In this document: positions 20,729 through 32,160 of the stretch, one piece after another
Layout: each line of letters begins with the position of its first letter
Numbering within the stretch: the stretch's first letter is position 1
Source of the DNA: Salticus scenicus
Lineage: Eukaryota; Arthropoda; Arachnida; Araneae; Salticidae
Assembly: GCA_963930645.1 (NCBI GenBank)
Contig: OZ005650.1
Location: 67,191,018-67,255,017 of the forward strand
DNA length: 64,000 nt
Reading direction: 5' to 3'
Notes under the pieces: model-generated
Databases searched by the model: none
What the model saw: the letters and a program-made list of their open reading frames with translations, nothing else
What the model was told of the DNA's origin: nothing
Program-made: the position numbers and the translations under genes

Positions 20729-22506
20729 TATATTTCAGAATTAAATGACTTAAAATGCTCCCTGCGCCTTAATTTTAGTTTAAATCTTGTAAATATTTTA
20801 GTGAAGATAGCATACAGATATTGAAATAAATGTGTATCCATTTTTGCTTCCGTCTTGAATTTCGACCTTATAACACAATTTTAAACTTTGAAAAACCTGA
20901 AATTTGTATGAAATTTCACCTTTAAACATAAAAATATTTCTTGTCAATAGATCCTTAAAAAAAAAAAAAAAAAAAAAAACACAAATGTGTTCTGAATATA
21001 TATTTAAACAATAATAAATTATTCTAATTTATTCCACAACAATTTGAGTCCCCATATTTTCCAAACGACTTTTTGAAGAAAAATCTTCTTTTTACTTAAT
21101 CGTAATTATAGATTAGAAAAAAATTCTCTATAAAAAATTTGGTGTGAAAAAAAAGCGGGTGTTAAAAATATTACGCAATAAGTTACACTAATTGGTAAGT
21201 CTAAACAATAATAATGAAGTGAAATTCAAGAAAATAATTTAAAAATTCACAAGACTGCAGCATCTTAAAAAGAAAAGAAAACAAAAGAAAAGAAAAGAAA
21301 CAAATAAAATAAAAAATAAATAAATTTTTAAATATATATATATATTATTTAATTAGTTTTGAAAATCTTTTAGTATGCTTAGTTATATTCCAATGCCAAT
21401 GTATAGAAAAATTCGAAATTTGAAGACAATAATTTACAAAAATGATTTTAAAAATCCTCCATTCATATAATGTAGATAAAGAAAGAAAGTTCATTAATTT
21501 TTTAAGACTAATTAAACATCCTTTAACTATTTTTCGTAGCATAAAATCTTGAATCCCTTGAAAAACATAAACATAGTTATTTTCAATATTTTATTATAAC
21601 GGTTAAATACTGATAATTTATCATTTTTCTCGTTATAGCAGAAAACAATTACTTTTTTATTAATATTTCATTAATTGTACATAATTTTGCCCTTTTCCTT
21701 CAGGTATCCGATATACGCCAAGTTCTTTGAACATAAATAATCAAAGTATAAACTATAGTCCTTTTTAACATGCGCTATTATAAACAGTCCCTTCTTTTAA
21801 CTTTAGTTAAAAAGTGTGCTACAGCAAGTATAATAAAAAATAAAATATTTTTGTATTTAAATATTTTCTGATGACTTTCAGTGAGCTTGTATAGAAGCAT
21901 ACAGGATCCTACCCTGCAGTTATCTAACTATTTTAACTATCGACATACTCGAAGTATATTAATCACAGAAAGTATATAATCTGTATAAATCAGAGTACAA
22001 AAGTATATTTCCTTATCAATGTATTTCAATTTTGAACAATCATTCTTTATTTTATTTCTCAGCATATAATTAACACGTACTTTTTAAACACACATAAGAA
22101 AAGACATTTTTTCTTATATGCTTTCTATACTTGAATATTCTATAATTACTTTCTGTTATCTTACATATAAGAATACATATGCATACTTGTATATTCAATC
22201 TCCAGTATCTTATGGTTTCAGTTATTGACATGTTCCAAGTGTTTTAATCCGAGAGAGACGTATTATCAGAAATATAGAGAAGAAAAACTGAGTATACCAC
22301 ATCATACTTTTTTCCCCTCTCTCTCAACTTTTATTAACAAGTTTTTTAAGACAAACATTTTTTTTCTTTCTTTCTACATTTTTTTAAATTAAATCTTTCT
22401 ACGTTTGAATATTATTCATTTAGTAATTTTTGTTATCTTATATAAGAATATAACTTAAAAATACATATTGGTATATTCTTTCCCGAACTAAAAATAAATC
22501 TTTTAA

Positions 22507-22543
<37 letters not shown>

Positions 22544-24858
22544 GTTTTTATTTATGCAGTGATATAAAAATTTATTTAAAAAATAATAATAATAAATAAA
22601 TATAGTGATAACGAAGGGGGGAAAGCCTTCTAGTCTAATATAGTATTAATATATATGTACACATTTTGTTGTTATCTGTAGATTTAAATTATCGACATAT
22701 TCCAAGAAATTAGAGAGAATATTTAATAAGAGACATAAAAAAGATAATTAGAGTTCACGATGTCTTTCGTTTTCAAAGTATTTTACTATAAACAATAACC
22801 CTACTTTTCTTTTTCAGCGTTAATCAACGCATATTTTTTGGTAATCACAAGAACTTATTTATTTATTTTTTGTTTAAACATGCTATATATGAATATTCTT
22901 TGATATTTTTTCACTTTCTTCCTCCAACTCCAACCATCCAAGTCATCTGCTCCTCGTCTGCCTGTGGAACATTCTTAACATGCTTCTGCCTCCCCTTTTG
23001 TCAAGTGTAATAACCTCAAACTTTTACGGAGGGAAAAATTATGTGGAAAGATTCGAGGCAGGAAATACCTTTCAATATGGCATTAAAAAAAAATCTTTTG
23101 ATTGAGAAAGAAAGCCCTCTTTGTCCCAAGTTGTCATAATTTCCAAAAACCTGGTGAAGTTATCTAGAACAAAAAAAAAAAAAGCATTATTATATACATA
23201 AATTCAACAGATTCTGAGGTTGGGTTAAGCTACAATGAGAATATTATAAATATTTAGACTAATAATCAGTAAATTAAAATACAAAAGTTGAAAAATTCGC
23301 TTATATTTCGGGGGTTGGGGGGGGGGGGAGATGAATATTTCTTTCGTTCTTTTATTCTTTCTTTCTTTCTTTCTTTTTTTTTTTTTTTTTTTTTTTTTAT
23401 TGATCTATGAAAAAGACACTAAGTTCTACTTTTGTTAATAACCCTCTAAAGGGCGGTGGGACATATTATATCCCACTGCCATACTATAACGCTTTCTGGT
23501 ACTTTGGTACTTTACCAAATTGTTGCATGTGTTCTTCTTTTTCTCTTTTGTATTATTAACAAAGTTGAAGCTTGGTTATTTCTAACTTTTGATTTTAGAT
23601 AAATATCTTCAAAGAATAGTGGGCATTTAATTTTATGATAAATCTAATTTGTTCAGTCTTGCCCTACTAATGACGTAATTTCTCTTTTCGGACCTTTACC
23701 ACCTTAGTCTTCACTGCAAATATCAAAAGCAATACTATGATTGTGAAACTCTGGAATAAAATCAATCACTTTTCGATTCGAAAGTATTAGACGATAACGA
23801 AGTTAAGTACTGCATTTTAATCTTTCGAAACAACACTCAGGTCAACACATTTATCTTGCGATTTCACACCTTTAAAACTCACAGTTTCCTTTTGTAAAAG
23901 ATATTTGGAAGCAAGACATACTTTGTATCGTTCTCCCTCTCTCTCTCTCCTTTTCCTTGGGAAATCAGGGCTAAACATAGCTCTCGATCTTCCCTTGAGC
24001 TGCTTCTCCAAAGTCTTTCCGAATAAGTAGTGAATAATTAATGACTGAGTTTGTAATCGAACATGGGACCGTGAGCAGATTAAGGAACGTCTTAACATCA
24101 TTGTCAGATGCAAGGACCTCTGAACATCGGAATCGAGTTTGTTGAAGTGTTTGGGATTGCAAATGCCTCGGTGACAAATTGACGCCGGAGTTGTTGGAGA
24201 AAAGAACGCATTAGAGAAGGGTTTGCGGAAAAGTATATTTAACAATGTTTGAGTGATGAATATTAATGAGATGAGTGTTTATAATAAGCTTATTCATCTA
24301 TAAAATTGGATGGAAAACTGCGAATATTAAGTGAAATTTCCGATACTTGGGATGTATCTGCAGGTGCGGAATGTTAGCTTGGAAGTTTTCTCCCTTGCAA
24401 TAACCCATTAATGTTGTGCTTTTCATATGGACTCTTAGTCGCTAATTATACGATAAATAATGGTTGGTTTCGAATATTCTAATGTTTTACTGACATATTT
24501 TTATCTGTAGTCTATGTTATGTTTCTAGATACTGTACAATGAAATGTATAATAATTTATTTTACATTGTGATAAATGCGATTTCTTCAATAAAACTTAAT
24601 TACTAAAATGTCTTCAATAACTATTTTAAAACTAATTTCTAACTGAATTCAAAATTACATTAGTAAGAGAAATATCCTCAAATGAGAAAGAGTCAATCGA
24701 TTGCTGATTGTTGCGATATTTTGCAAGTATTTAGTAAACGCGTTTATTTGTTCCAATTATTACTGGTAAAGACAAAAACTCTAGATTACAATTTGAAATA
24801 AATTTAAAACAATAACCAATTAGTAAATAATTTAATCACAAAACAGCTGTGTTGAGAC
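20454..24858. other. Long AT-rich stretch, no recognised gene
   Basis: Holds A-tracts at about 20696-20725 and 20957-20980, a TTA repeat at 22515-22542, a CTTT/T tract near 23350-23400 and a G-run near 23311-23328. At 20560-20605 the motif AGCAGGTTCGACCCTAAGTC looks like a tRNA B-box, possibly a decayed SINE head. Near 23820-24240 composition becomes less AT-rich with overlapping open frames (142 codons on minus, 23817-24245). The product has no domain I recognise. Confidence 0.5.
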
Positions 24859-24859
24859 A

Positions 24860-25643
24860 TATGAGGAGCAAACATTCAAACCGTGTTTTCTCAAAAAATA
24901 AAAAAATTGAGTAAGTAATTTTTCTTTAAATTTAACATAAAAATGGTATGTCTACATATTTTCTTAGTATCTAGTAATGCATCTAAACAAATGATAGGGT
25001 AGGTGCTCCAGTGATTGACATGCTCCAGTAATTGACATCTATCCCGAAATAATTAATAAATAAGAAAAATAATAAAATCATATATTTTACATATAAGAAT
25101 TTTAAATTTTTATGTCAAACACTGGAGCATAGGGTGCTAATAACTGGTAAAATGAATAACTAGCAGTGTCAAACACTGGAAGGCGCCTATTACTGATAAA
25201 ATGAAAAACTGGCAGTGTCGATTACTGGAACATTGAGTGGGTATGTCCAATAAAAATTCATAAAAAATAATAATAATAATAATAATAATTGTTATCAAAT
25301 GTATATATTTTAACATATATGTGGTTCTGAATGTCTTTCATGCCATGTGTACAAACTTAAAATTTCTAAAAATACTTTCTGATGATTAGAACATTATAAA
25401 CATCGGAGATTGCTCTAAAAGTGTCAATCACTAGTGCACTTACCCTAACTAGGTTTTAAGTTTAGTAATCTTTTAATTTATTTTAATTTACTTGATTTTA
25501 TTTATTTATATATTTTATTTTATTTATTTATTTATTTATTTTATTTATTTATTTTTATTTATTTTTATTTTTTGTTGTTGTTTTTGTTCTCAGAAAAACT
25601 GTGTCCGAAGGAGAAAACACGGTTTGAATGTTTGCTCCTCATA
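24860..25643. mobile_element. Outer inverted-repeat element with another MITE nested inside
   Basis: About 34 bases at 24860-24893 (ATGAGGAGCAAACATTCAAA then CCGTGTTTTCTC) recur as reverse complement at 25611-25643. The enclosed 780 bases include the separate MITE at 24997-25445 plus AT-rich sequence with a TTTA repeat. Without the inner element it would be a roughly 335-base MITE. The exact outer ends and target duplication are not clear. Confidence 0.65.
24997..25445. mobile_element. Nested MITE with TA target duplication
   Basis: Left end GGGTAGGTGCTCCAGTGATT, right end (plus strand) TCACTAGTGCACTTACCC, flanked by TA on both sides (24995-24996 and 25446-25447). The interior repeats the words CTCCAGTAATTGACA, CACTGGAGCATAGG and CAGTGTC(A/G) in both orientations, so the end sequence has been reiterated several times. 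A TA target suggests Tc1/mariner ancestry. No coding sequence. Confidence 0.75.
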
Positions 25644-26635
25644 TATAATAGTTACACCAAGAAAATTTAAGGCATATTTGACTTCTTTAAATCAAATTTG
25701 GTTAACAGACTTTTAGATGTATGCCCCAAAGACCAGTGTTAAAATTTTTGAAATATTGCCACTTCAGGACACGCCACAAAACCAACAACACTAATTACAG
25801 AATTATTACTAAACCCCACAGCAGATAATTATGGAACAAACAAGCGTTCATCTTTTCTTCGATTTGCTTTTAAGTCAAAGAACTAATAAGTGAAAAGCAA
25901 TTAGTATCAACGTTCGATGAAATTGTTTATATAACTGCATTACCATGAGTAAGTAGAATTATAAAATTTAGAAATACTCATCTGTTTAGGGCAATCACGT
26001 GCTGGAAATTCGAATACAGTCCCAATTTTGAAACAATTTTTCTAAGTCTCGAAAAATTGTAACCATGAAATTATTTATTATAATTCTTGTCTTTTACACA
26101 CAATAAAAACAATGCTTTCATAATGGATAATTGTAATATTTTAAAACGTTATTTTTCTACAGAGGTATTCTAATATGTCACCATATGTATATGTACAGTC
26201 GGCAGCAAAATTATTCAAGCGCTAGCAATAATTCCTATGTAAAAAAAGTACACTTAATACTGCTTACATATAGCAGATATTTCATCGCATGCTGAAGAGC
26301 AAATAAAATAATAATAATAATAAAATTATGCATAAGTGTCCATAGAACAAAGCCACAACTACTGATTTTTACCCGAGTTCGGTAATACAAGTTTTGGTTT
26401 TTCCGTTTCACCGTACATAGCTTGTTGGAGATATTCAATTATTTTTATTATTTCAAACTTTCATTTATTTTCTTTTTTAATTTAATTTAATTTATTTACA
26501 TTTTATTTAATTTAATTTATTTATTTATTTATTTTGTAATAAATTTATAAAAAAATATTTTTCTTGTTACAGCCAAATAGTGACGTAATTTTCAATAATT
26601 TTCAAAAATCTCAAAATTCTGTATTAGAATGTTAC

Positions 26636-26672
<37 letters not shown>

Positions 26673-26892
26673 CACTATTTTTTGTTGCTAAATTCTGTTC
26701 CTATTTTTTAATTAGCAACGAGAGAAATGCATGTAAAGTACGCCAAACATAAATAAATAACGAGAAAAGAACAATTCTGTCGAATTATTTAATAAAAATT
26801 TTGGCTTAATACAAACTTTGGCTTAATATAACTCAATAAAGAAATAAGTAAAGAAAAAAAAGAAAAAGCTAATAATATTGTAAACTTCACAT
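25644..26892. other. AT-rich stretch with one MITE end
   Basis: Contains a single end related to the MITE at 13969 (see 26196), TTTA/TTTAT repeats near 26480-26535 and an A-tract at 26641-26670. No credible gene. Confidence 0.5.
26196..26264 (+). mobile_element. Solo end related to the MITE at 13969
   Basis: CAGTCGGCAGCAAAATTATT, CAAGCGCTAGCAATAATTCC and AAAAAAAGTACACTTAAT align with the right arm of 13969-14175 read in reverse complement. Preceded by TA. The partner arm was not found downstream, so this is a truncated copy or one end of a longer, decayed transposon. Confidence 0.65.
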
Positions 26893-27486
26893 CGTAAAAT
26901 TTTCTTCTACATCATTTTATATGTGACACACACAGCCCGACCTTGCTATTAAAACACACAAAACATTTAATCAAGATACCTTTTCACAATAACGATTTTA
27001 CATATACAGTTTAGGGCAATTTTATACGATAGATGCTAAGATACAGCCATTCGAAAACTCGAAAAGAGCAAAAATTCGATATATACTCAACATAAATTCT
27101 AGTATTTTATAATGCCATCTCACATATCAAATTTTGTGCACTTATACTGTATAAAAGCTAAGATACAGCTTTCCCACAAACCTTTAGATTGTAATATAGC
27201 AGCGCCACTTACCGGCCGATATGTACCTAAATTGTACCAGAATAATTTTTTATAGCAACCATCTTGCATTCAAATTTTGTGCATTTATAGAGGCTGAAAC
27301 ACAGCCTTTCCAATCTTGCAGCAAAGCAGCGCCAGTAATACCCGAATTTTAGTAACGCACATACAAACATTTTCTAAAACTGTTCAAATTGTTTTCAGAC
27401 CACCGCCAAAAACATGTAAATATTTCGAAAACTGGAAATCAAAGATTTTTATGGATCCAACACTTTTTGAATATGGAGTAAAGTAA
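26893..27486 (-). mobile_element. Decayed HINE-like element
   Basis: Recognisable from TTTTCTTCTACATC at one end to AAACATGTAAATATTTCG and GATCCAACACTTTTTGAATA at the other, in the same order and orientation as the minus-strand copies. It includes GCAGCGCCACTTACC and TTTTCTAAAACTGTTCAAAT blocks. The microsatellite and the G/C cassettes are gone. Heavy divergence marks it as an old insertion. Confidence 0.6.
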
Positions 27487-27609
27487 AAACTGAAGTTATT
27501 TTCTTCACAAAATTTATTGAACTATATATTAAAATAAATTAATTTTATTAAAATATATTTAGATAATTAAATAAATAAACAAACCTGATTGATACATGAA
27601 TTTTACTTA

Positions 27610-28028
27610 CAAGGAAACATTCAAAAGGTTTCGTCTTCAAAAAATGTTGAAAAAAATATATGTGATTCTACTCTTCATAAAACACCAGAAAGTGAAAAAA
27701 TTATCAGCTGAAATGAAGTACAGCGACCAAAAAAAAAATTATCAATATCAAGCATATTTGGCGATTTCACACTGTTAGGTGATTGATTTTGAGTACTTGG
27801 CGGAGAAGAAAAACACGGTTCTGTTCGTACACGGCAATTTCGGTGCTAGTGAACTTATCATCTAACAGCGCTAAATCGCCAAAAATGCTTAATTTTGATA
27901 ATTTTTTGGGGTCGCTGTAATTAATTTCAGTCGATAATTTTTTGACTTTTTGGTGTTTTATGAAGAGTAGAATCACATATATTTTTTTCAATATTTTCTG
28001 AAGAAGACACCTTTTAAATGTTTCCTTG
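27610..28028. mobile_element. Foldback MITE with TTA target duplication, copy 2
   Basis: A 419-bp palindrome, same family as 7782-8201, with ends CAAGGAAACATTCAAAAGG and TTTTAAATGTTTCCTTG, flanked by TTA on both sides (27607-27609 and 28029-28031). Length, TIR and centre match copy 1. TAA in one copy and TTA in the other fit a TWA insertion target (PIF/Harbinger-like). Open frames on both strands here are palindrome shadows. Confidence 0.85.
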
Positions 28029-28031
28029 TTA

Positions 28032-28474
28032 GAAAGTTTCAAACAATTTGGTAGAAATTTCTTTATTATATTTTTCATAGCAATATCATCATAAAACTCT
28101 CCTACTTCCCGAGATATAAATCCGTTAATGACAGCACTTTGATGATATCCTATATACAAAGGTTATCTTTGAAACGGTTTCACATACAAATTCCTTGTTT
28201 AAAACATAAATTTCGACTTTCACGTTAGTAAAACTCGAAAAATTTCACTCTTCTCTAACCTAAATTCTTTCGAAGATCCAGTTTAGTGGGAAATGGACTG
28301 CACAAAATGTCTCTTGAATTATGCATTTTATCTGAATTGCATGTCTCTTATGCAAATCCGATGTACTTAAGACTAAGATATTGGGAAACACATCGAATTA
28401 TGAATGGAGTCTTGTCTGCGCAAGAGCTATATCGTTTCTGTAAAGCTCTTTTGTATTAAACAAAAAAAAAAAAA

Positions 28475-28514
<40 letters not shown>

Positions 28515-28635
28515 CACCGAGTTCATAAGGGAGAAAAAAGAATCAATTGTAGAATGTTTGATTTGAAGGTCTTTATGTTTGTGTCAAACAGCAAAAATGT
28601 TTCTCAATAAGTTATATTTATATTTATTTACAAAC
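28032..28635. other. Unannotated stretch with (GA)n microsatellite
   Basis: An A-tract followed by (GA)n at 28462-28511. The remainder is AT-rich without recognised repeats or credible coding sequence. Confidence 0.5.
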
Positions 28636-29535
28636 TAGCAGGCTACGTCCGCTTCGCTGATCACTAAATTCAGATAAATTTTCAAAAGAATTGTATCACT
28701 ATATATTTTTTATATCACATTTTGGGCTTTGTGACATAATTAAAAATTCCTTTTAAGGTCAAAAAGTCAAAATAACATATTACAAATTAAATTAAATGAA
28801 GTATTTATTCCGTTTTGCACTCGCTTTGCAGCAATGCTCTATGGACTTATGTGAATGATTCTTAAGAATGAATCAACAATTGTTTACAAATTTAATGGAT
28901 TATGTATGGGAAATAAGTACTCTGTAATTTAAAAATTGCAGCTCTTAGAACTTCACTCATATTTTTTTAAAACTTATTCATTATTCTTTGATATTAGACT
29001 GTTTTTTTGTTTAATATTAGACTCTTATTTTAAGATAAAAGCAATCGAATGATATCGCGTTGTGAAACTTTGCAGCGTAATATCTTTAAATCTAATAACT
29101 TGATGTATATAGTGTCCTCACAAAAAAAAAAAAAAAAAAAAAAAAAGAACAGTTTTTGGAGCTTTTATAAAAAAATATAACATCTATGCAATATCTTTTT
29201 TAAACATTCATCCATTTTTACTAAAAAAAAAAAAAATGGCCGAGCTTCATCAAAAGCAATTGAACGATATTCCGTTATAAAACTTTGCTGCGTAATATCT
29301 TTAAATCTAATAAATTGAAGTATGTAGTATCCTCACAAAAACGAACAGTTTTTAGAGCTCTTTTAAAAAAGTATAACATCTATGCAGTATCTTTAAAAAA
29401 ATTCATCAGTTTTTACTAAAAAAAAAAAAGGCCGACTTTCATCACCAAAGTAATTAAATATAGACCAATCAAAAATAGGAGTGGTCCGCCCGGATGTATT
29501 CCGCCGACAAACTCTTTGCTTTATTTATATAGAAG
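28636..29535. repeat. Unclassified interspersed repeat with internal tandem duplication
   Basis: Begins near ACTAGCAGGCTACGTCCGCT and ends near CCGCCGACAAACTCTTTGCT followed by TTATTTATATAGAA. Within it a unit of about 200 bases is present twice (29036-29251 and 29252-29446), sharing CGTAATATCTTTAAATCTAA, TATAACATCTATGCA and TTTTTACTAAAAAAAAAAA. The edges resemble ends seen in many arthropod interspersed repeats, but I cannot assign a superfamily. Confidence 0.5.
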
Positions 29536-30203
29536 AAATTTTGTTGAATTTTTAAAAGAATCGGGTATTCTGGTGAATTTCATTAACAGTTATTAATGTT
29601 ACAAATGTTGAAAATCAGACTATACAAAATAACTTTCTTACTTCAAGAAAAGTCTAATATTATTTGTTGCGTGTGGGTGTTAACCTTTTATCTATTAACT
29701 GTAATTCAAAGTATATCATTAGTTTAATATAAAATTGAATATATGGAAGAAATGTCAAAGGGATATTTATAAGAATATAACGTAGATACTTCACTTTAAT
29801 CTAACTATACAAAGCCCTATATATGCTACATGTAACCGCGAATTCTCAAGGAAATCCCTGTCAGGCCACGCGCGTCGCTTAGAAGCGCGTTATGTTTATC
29901 GAGTTTTAACAAAATCCATTAAAATTCCTTAATGATGTAATCCTGTAATAAATAAAAATTAAGTAGATTTTAAATAAATTTTCAGTAATTATTTAAAACA
30001 GTGTAATTTTTTAGTTTTATATCACATTTTACACTATCAGCCACCGGTGGTTGTCGCGGGTTAAACGGAAAGTTCAGTGTCAGCTACCGATGGTTGACAT
30101 AGCACTCAACGTGTTAAGAAAGAATTTTATACAGTACTCTCGCTGTTTTTGCTTGACATTTTTCAACCTCACGAAACGAACCTCATATCAATTTCAGAAA
30201 ATA
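29536..30203. other. Unannotated AT-rich stretch
   Basis: No gene recognised. A short GC-richer piece near 29860-29895 includes CCACGCGCGTCGC, and CCACCGGTGGTTG and CTACCGATGGTTG lie near 30041 and 30083. The frame at 30051-30302 runs into the transposon at 30206 and is not credible. Confidence 0.45.
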
Positions 30204-30584
30204 TACACTGCTGGCCACCCAAAACGTAACAGCAAGAAGGAATTCAAACAACAGAATGATATTTATTGGCACATACATTACAGTAGGAAGAACAATTGGT
30301 AGAATTTTCAGGAAAATTGGGGTAATATATCTTGAGAAAACAGTACATAAAACAGCGACCTCTGGGAGCAATAACTGTACTTATCTGCCTAGGCATTGAA
30401 TCGAACAGCGATTGGATGACATATTCGGGTACAGCACTTCTTGAAGCTTCAACACGATGCCACAGTTCATCGACCGTACTTACTGGTGAATAGTGGCGTG
30501 CCAGTCGTTTTTCAACGATTAAATAGCCATTTTTATTGGTGCCAGATCAGGAGAACGCGCTGACCAGAGCAACAGTCGAACACA

Positions 30585-31033
30585 TTATGTATCAAGAAAG
30601 GTCCGGAAAATACGGACAACTTGCGGTCGTGTACTGTCCTGCTTAAATGTTGCTCTATGAGGGAGGGCTCGAATATGGAGCAGAGCGACGGGCTTTAACT
30701 CATCAGAAATGTAATGGCTGCTATTCAGGGTGCCGGGAATGCGAGCAAGAGGGGATCGAGACGTGTATCCAATGGGACCCTGTATCATCACTCCAGGTGA
30801 TTGGCCAGTAAGACGATGTCGAATGACATCTGGCAATGTGCATTATTCACAATGCCGTTAAATACGGATGAGTCAATTTTGGTGCGGTAAACCGGATTAT
30901 GATTTGTCAGAAAGGCGACGTCCCGCCATTGCCACATCCAGGTTCGCCGTTGATCACACTTTAAAGGCAACCATGTCACTGATGCAGCTTTTAGAGTAAT
31001 TAAAGTTTTGTTAGCCATATATTGGGTCACCAC
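30585..31033 (-). pseudogene. Degenerate Tc1-like transposase (left arm and spacer)
   Basis: The minus strand reads, in two overlapping frames, RRTWMWQWRDVAFLTNHN (the region around the first catalytic Asp; VVFSDES in intact family members, here degraded) and then GVMIQGPIGYTSRSPLARIP, GTLNSSHYISDEL and FKQDSTRPQVVRIFRTFLDT. The last contains the second catalytic Asp in the QDN-ARPH-type motif, with Asn changed to Ser. The C-terminal part with the third acidic residue is broken up below 30585. A frame change near 30790-30835 and the lost first-Asp motif show that it is inactive. Confidence 0.75.
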
Positions 31034-31035
31034 CT

Positions 31036-31440
31036 AGAGTGATGGTACGTGGTACCCATTGGATACACGTCTTGATCACCACTTGTTCTCATTTCCGGCA
31101 CTCTGAATAGCGGCCATTACATTTCTGAAGAGTTAAGGCCCATTGCTCGACCCTATTTTCGAGGACTATGTAGCGCAACATTTATGCAGGATAATGCACA
31201 ACCGCAAGTTGTCTGTATTGTTCGGACCTTCCTTGATACAGAATGTGTTCGACTGTTTCTCTGGCCATCGCATTCTCCTGATCTCGCACCAATGAAAATG
31301 ATTGTTTAATCGTTGAAAAGTGACTGGCATGCCAGTACTCACCAGTAAGTACAATCGATGAACTGTGGCATCGTGTTGAAACGTCATGACGTGTTGTACC
31401 CGTACATGGCATCCAATTGCTGTTTGATTCAATGCCTAGG
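31036..31440 (+). pseudogene. Degenerate Tc1-like transposase C-terminal half (right arm)
   Basis: Plus-strand remnant of the same transposase in the opposite orientation to the left arm. Readable pieces are ATFMQDNAQPQVVCIVRTFL, containing the second catalytic Asp, then DTECVRLFLWPSHSPDLAP. A one-base loss near 31293, just where the third catalytic residue (in the P-I-E-N motif) should be read, shifts the frame and leads to a stop. It starts at the equivalent of GVM in the family, where the inverted symmetry ends. Minus-strand frames over this part are shadows. Confidence 0.75.
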
Positions 31441-31625
31441 CAGATAATTGCTGTTATTGCTCAGAGAGGTTGCTGCTTTATGTACTGTTTTTTCAGTATA
31501 TATTACTTAAAATTTCCTACAATTTTAATCAATTATTCTTCCTACTATAATGTATGTGCAAAATAAATGTCATTCTGATATTTCTATTCCTTCTTGGTGT
31601 TGCATTTTGGATGGTCAGTAATGTA

Positions 31626-31859
31626 CAAGGAACATAAAAAGTAAATACTTCTTTACTCTTTTTTAATGTTCAAATATCTTTCTCGAATTCTATGTACCAA
31701 TGGAAACTTAAGCACTACCTCACAAAATCCTTATTAATTACTCTGATGAGGTGATATATACATAATTTTTCTTACCTATATCTTTAAACAAAAAAATATT
31801 GTTTCAAATACATTTTTTGTCTGTTTAATAATGCGGTATAGATAAAGGGTTAAGGTCTA
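31626..31859. other. Unannotated AT-rich spacer
   Basis: Between the Tc1 foldback and the first SINE. No features recognised. Confidence 0.5.
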
Positions 31860-32160
31860 TTGTTTAGGGGAAGAACCTAAGCCTGGGTGAAACGCTTTCC
31901 TTGGGGGGTCCAGCAAGTGGCCGAAAAGTTCTCTCCTCAAAGCTGGTAAACGGGCGATAGCAGATTCAAACCAAAGTCATGCTCGTCGCCTTATAGCCAC
32001 TCGGAGATTTCCCGTGTTTGGTTATATACGAAACTCGCGTGAATACGGGTTAGTATCGTTTGGAAATACTCTTCCCCCTTCTATTGAAGGCATATCACCC
32101 ATGCCTACGACCCCTGCGTACTCAATCGACCTTAATAAAAACATCAACACAAAAGCCATC
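31860..32160 (+). mobile_element. tRNA-derived SINE, family 2 (decayed copy)
   Basis: Contains a tRNA-like part with the B-box-like AGATTCAAACCAAAG (31961-31975), followed by a body CGTCGCC...CCACTCGGAGATTTCCCGTG and ACTCGCGTGAATACGGGTTA. This body aligns with CGTCGACC-AGCCGTT-TTTCCGTGGTTTTC in the copies at 36603 and 37650. No protein coding. The exact ends are uncertain. Confidence 0.6.

Larger units (their letters stand above)
30206..31623. mobile_element. Tc1-like transposon rearranged into a large foldback
   Basis: The left end CACTGCTGGCCACCCAAAA and the right end (reverse complement) CATTACTGACCATCCAAAA are both flanked by TA (30204-30205, 31624-31625). The two arms, about 30206-30799 and 31031-31623, are imperfect inverted copies of the same 3' half of a Tc1-like transposon, including the transposase C-terminal coding region, separated by about 230 bases. 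The spacer continues the transposase of the left arm upstream. There are thus two copies of one transposon end instead of a left and a right end. Both arms carry stops and frameshifts. It may have moved as a unit, or may be an old inverted duplication. Confidence 0.8.

Noticed and set aside
31166..31432. Two overlapping minus-strand frames of 76-88 codons
   Set aside because: Antisense shadows of the right-arm Tc1 transposase remnant, which reads on the plus strand.
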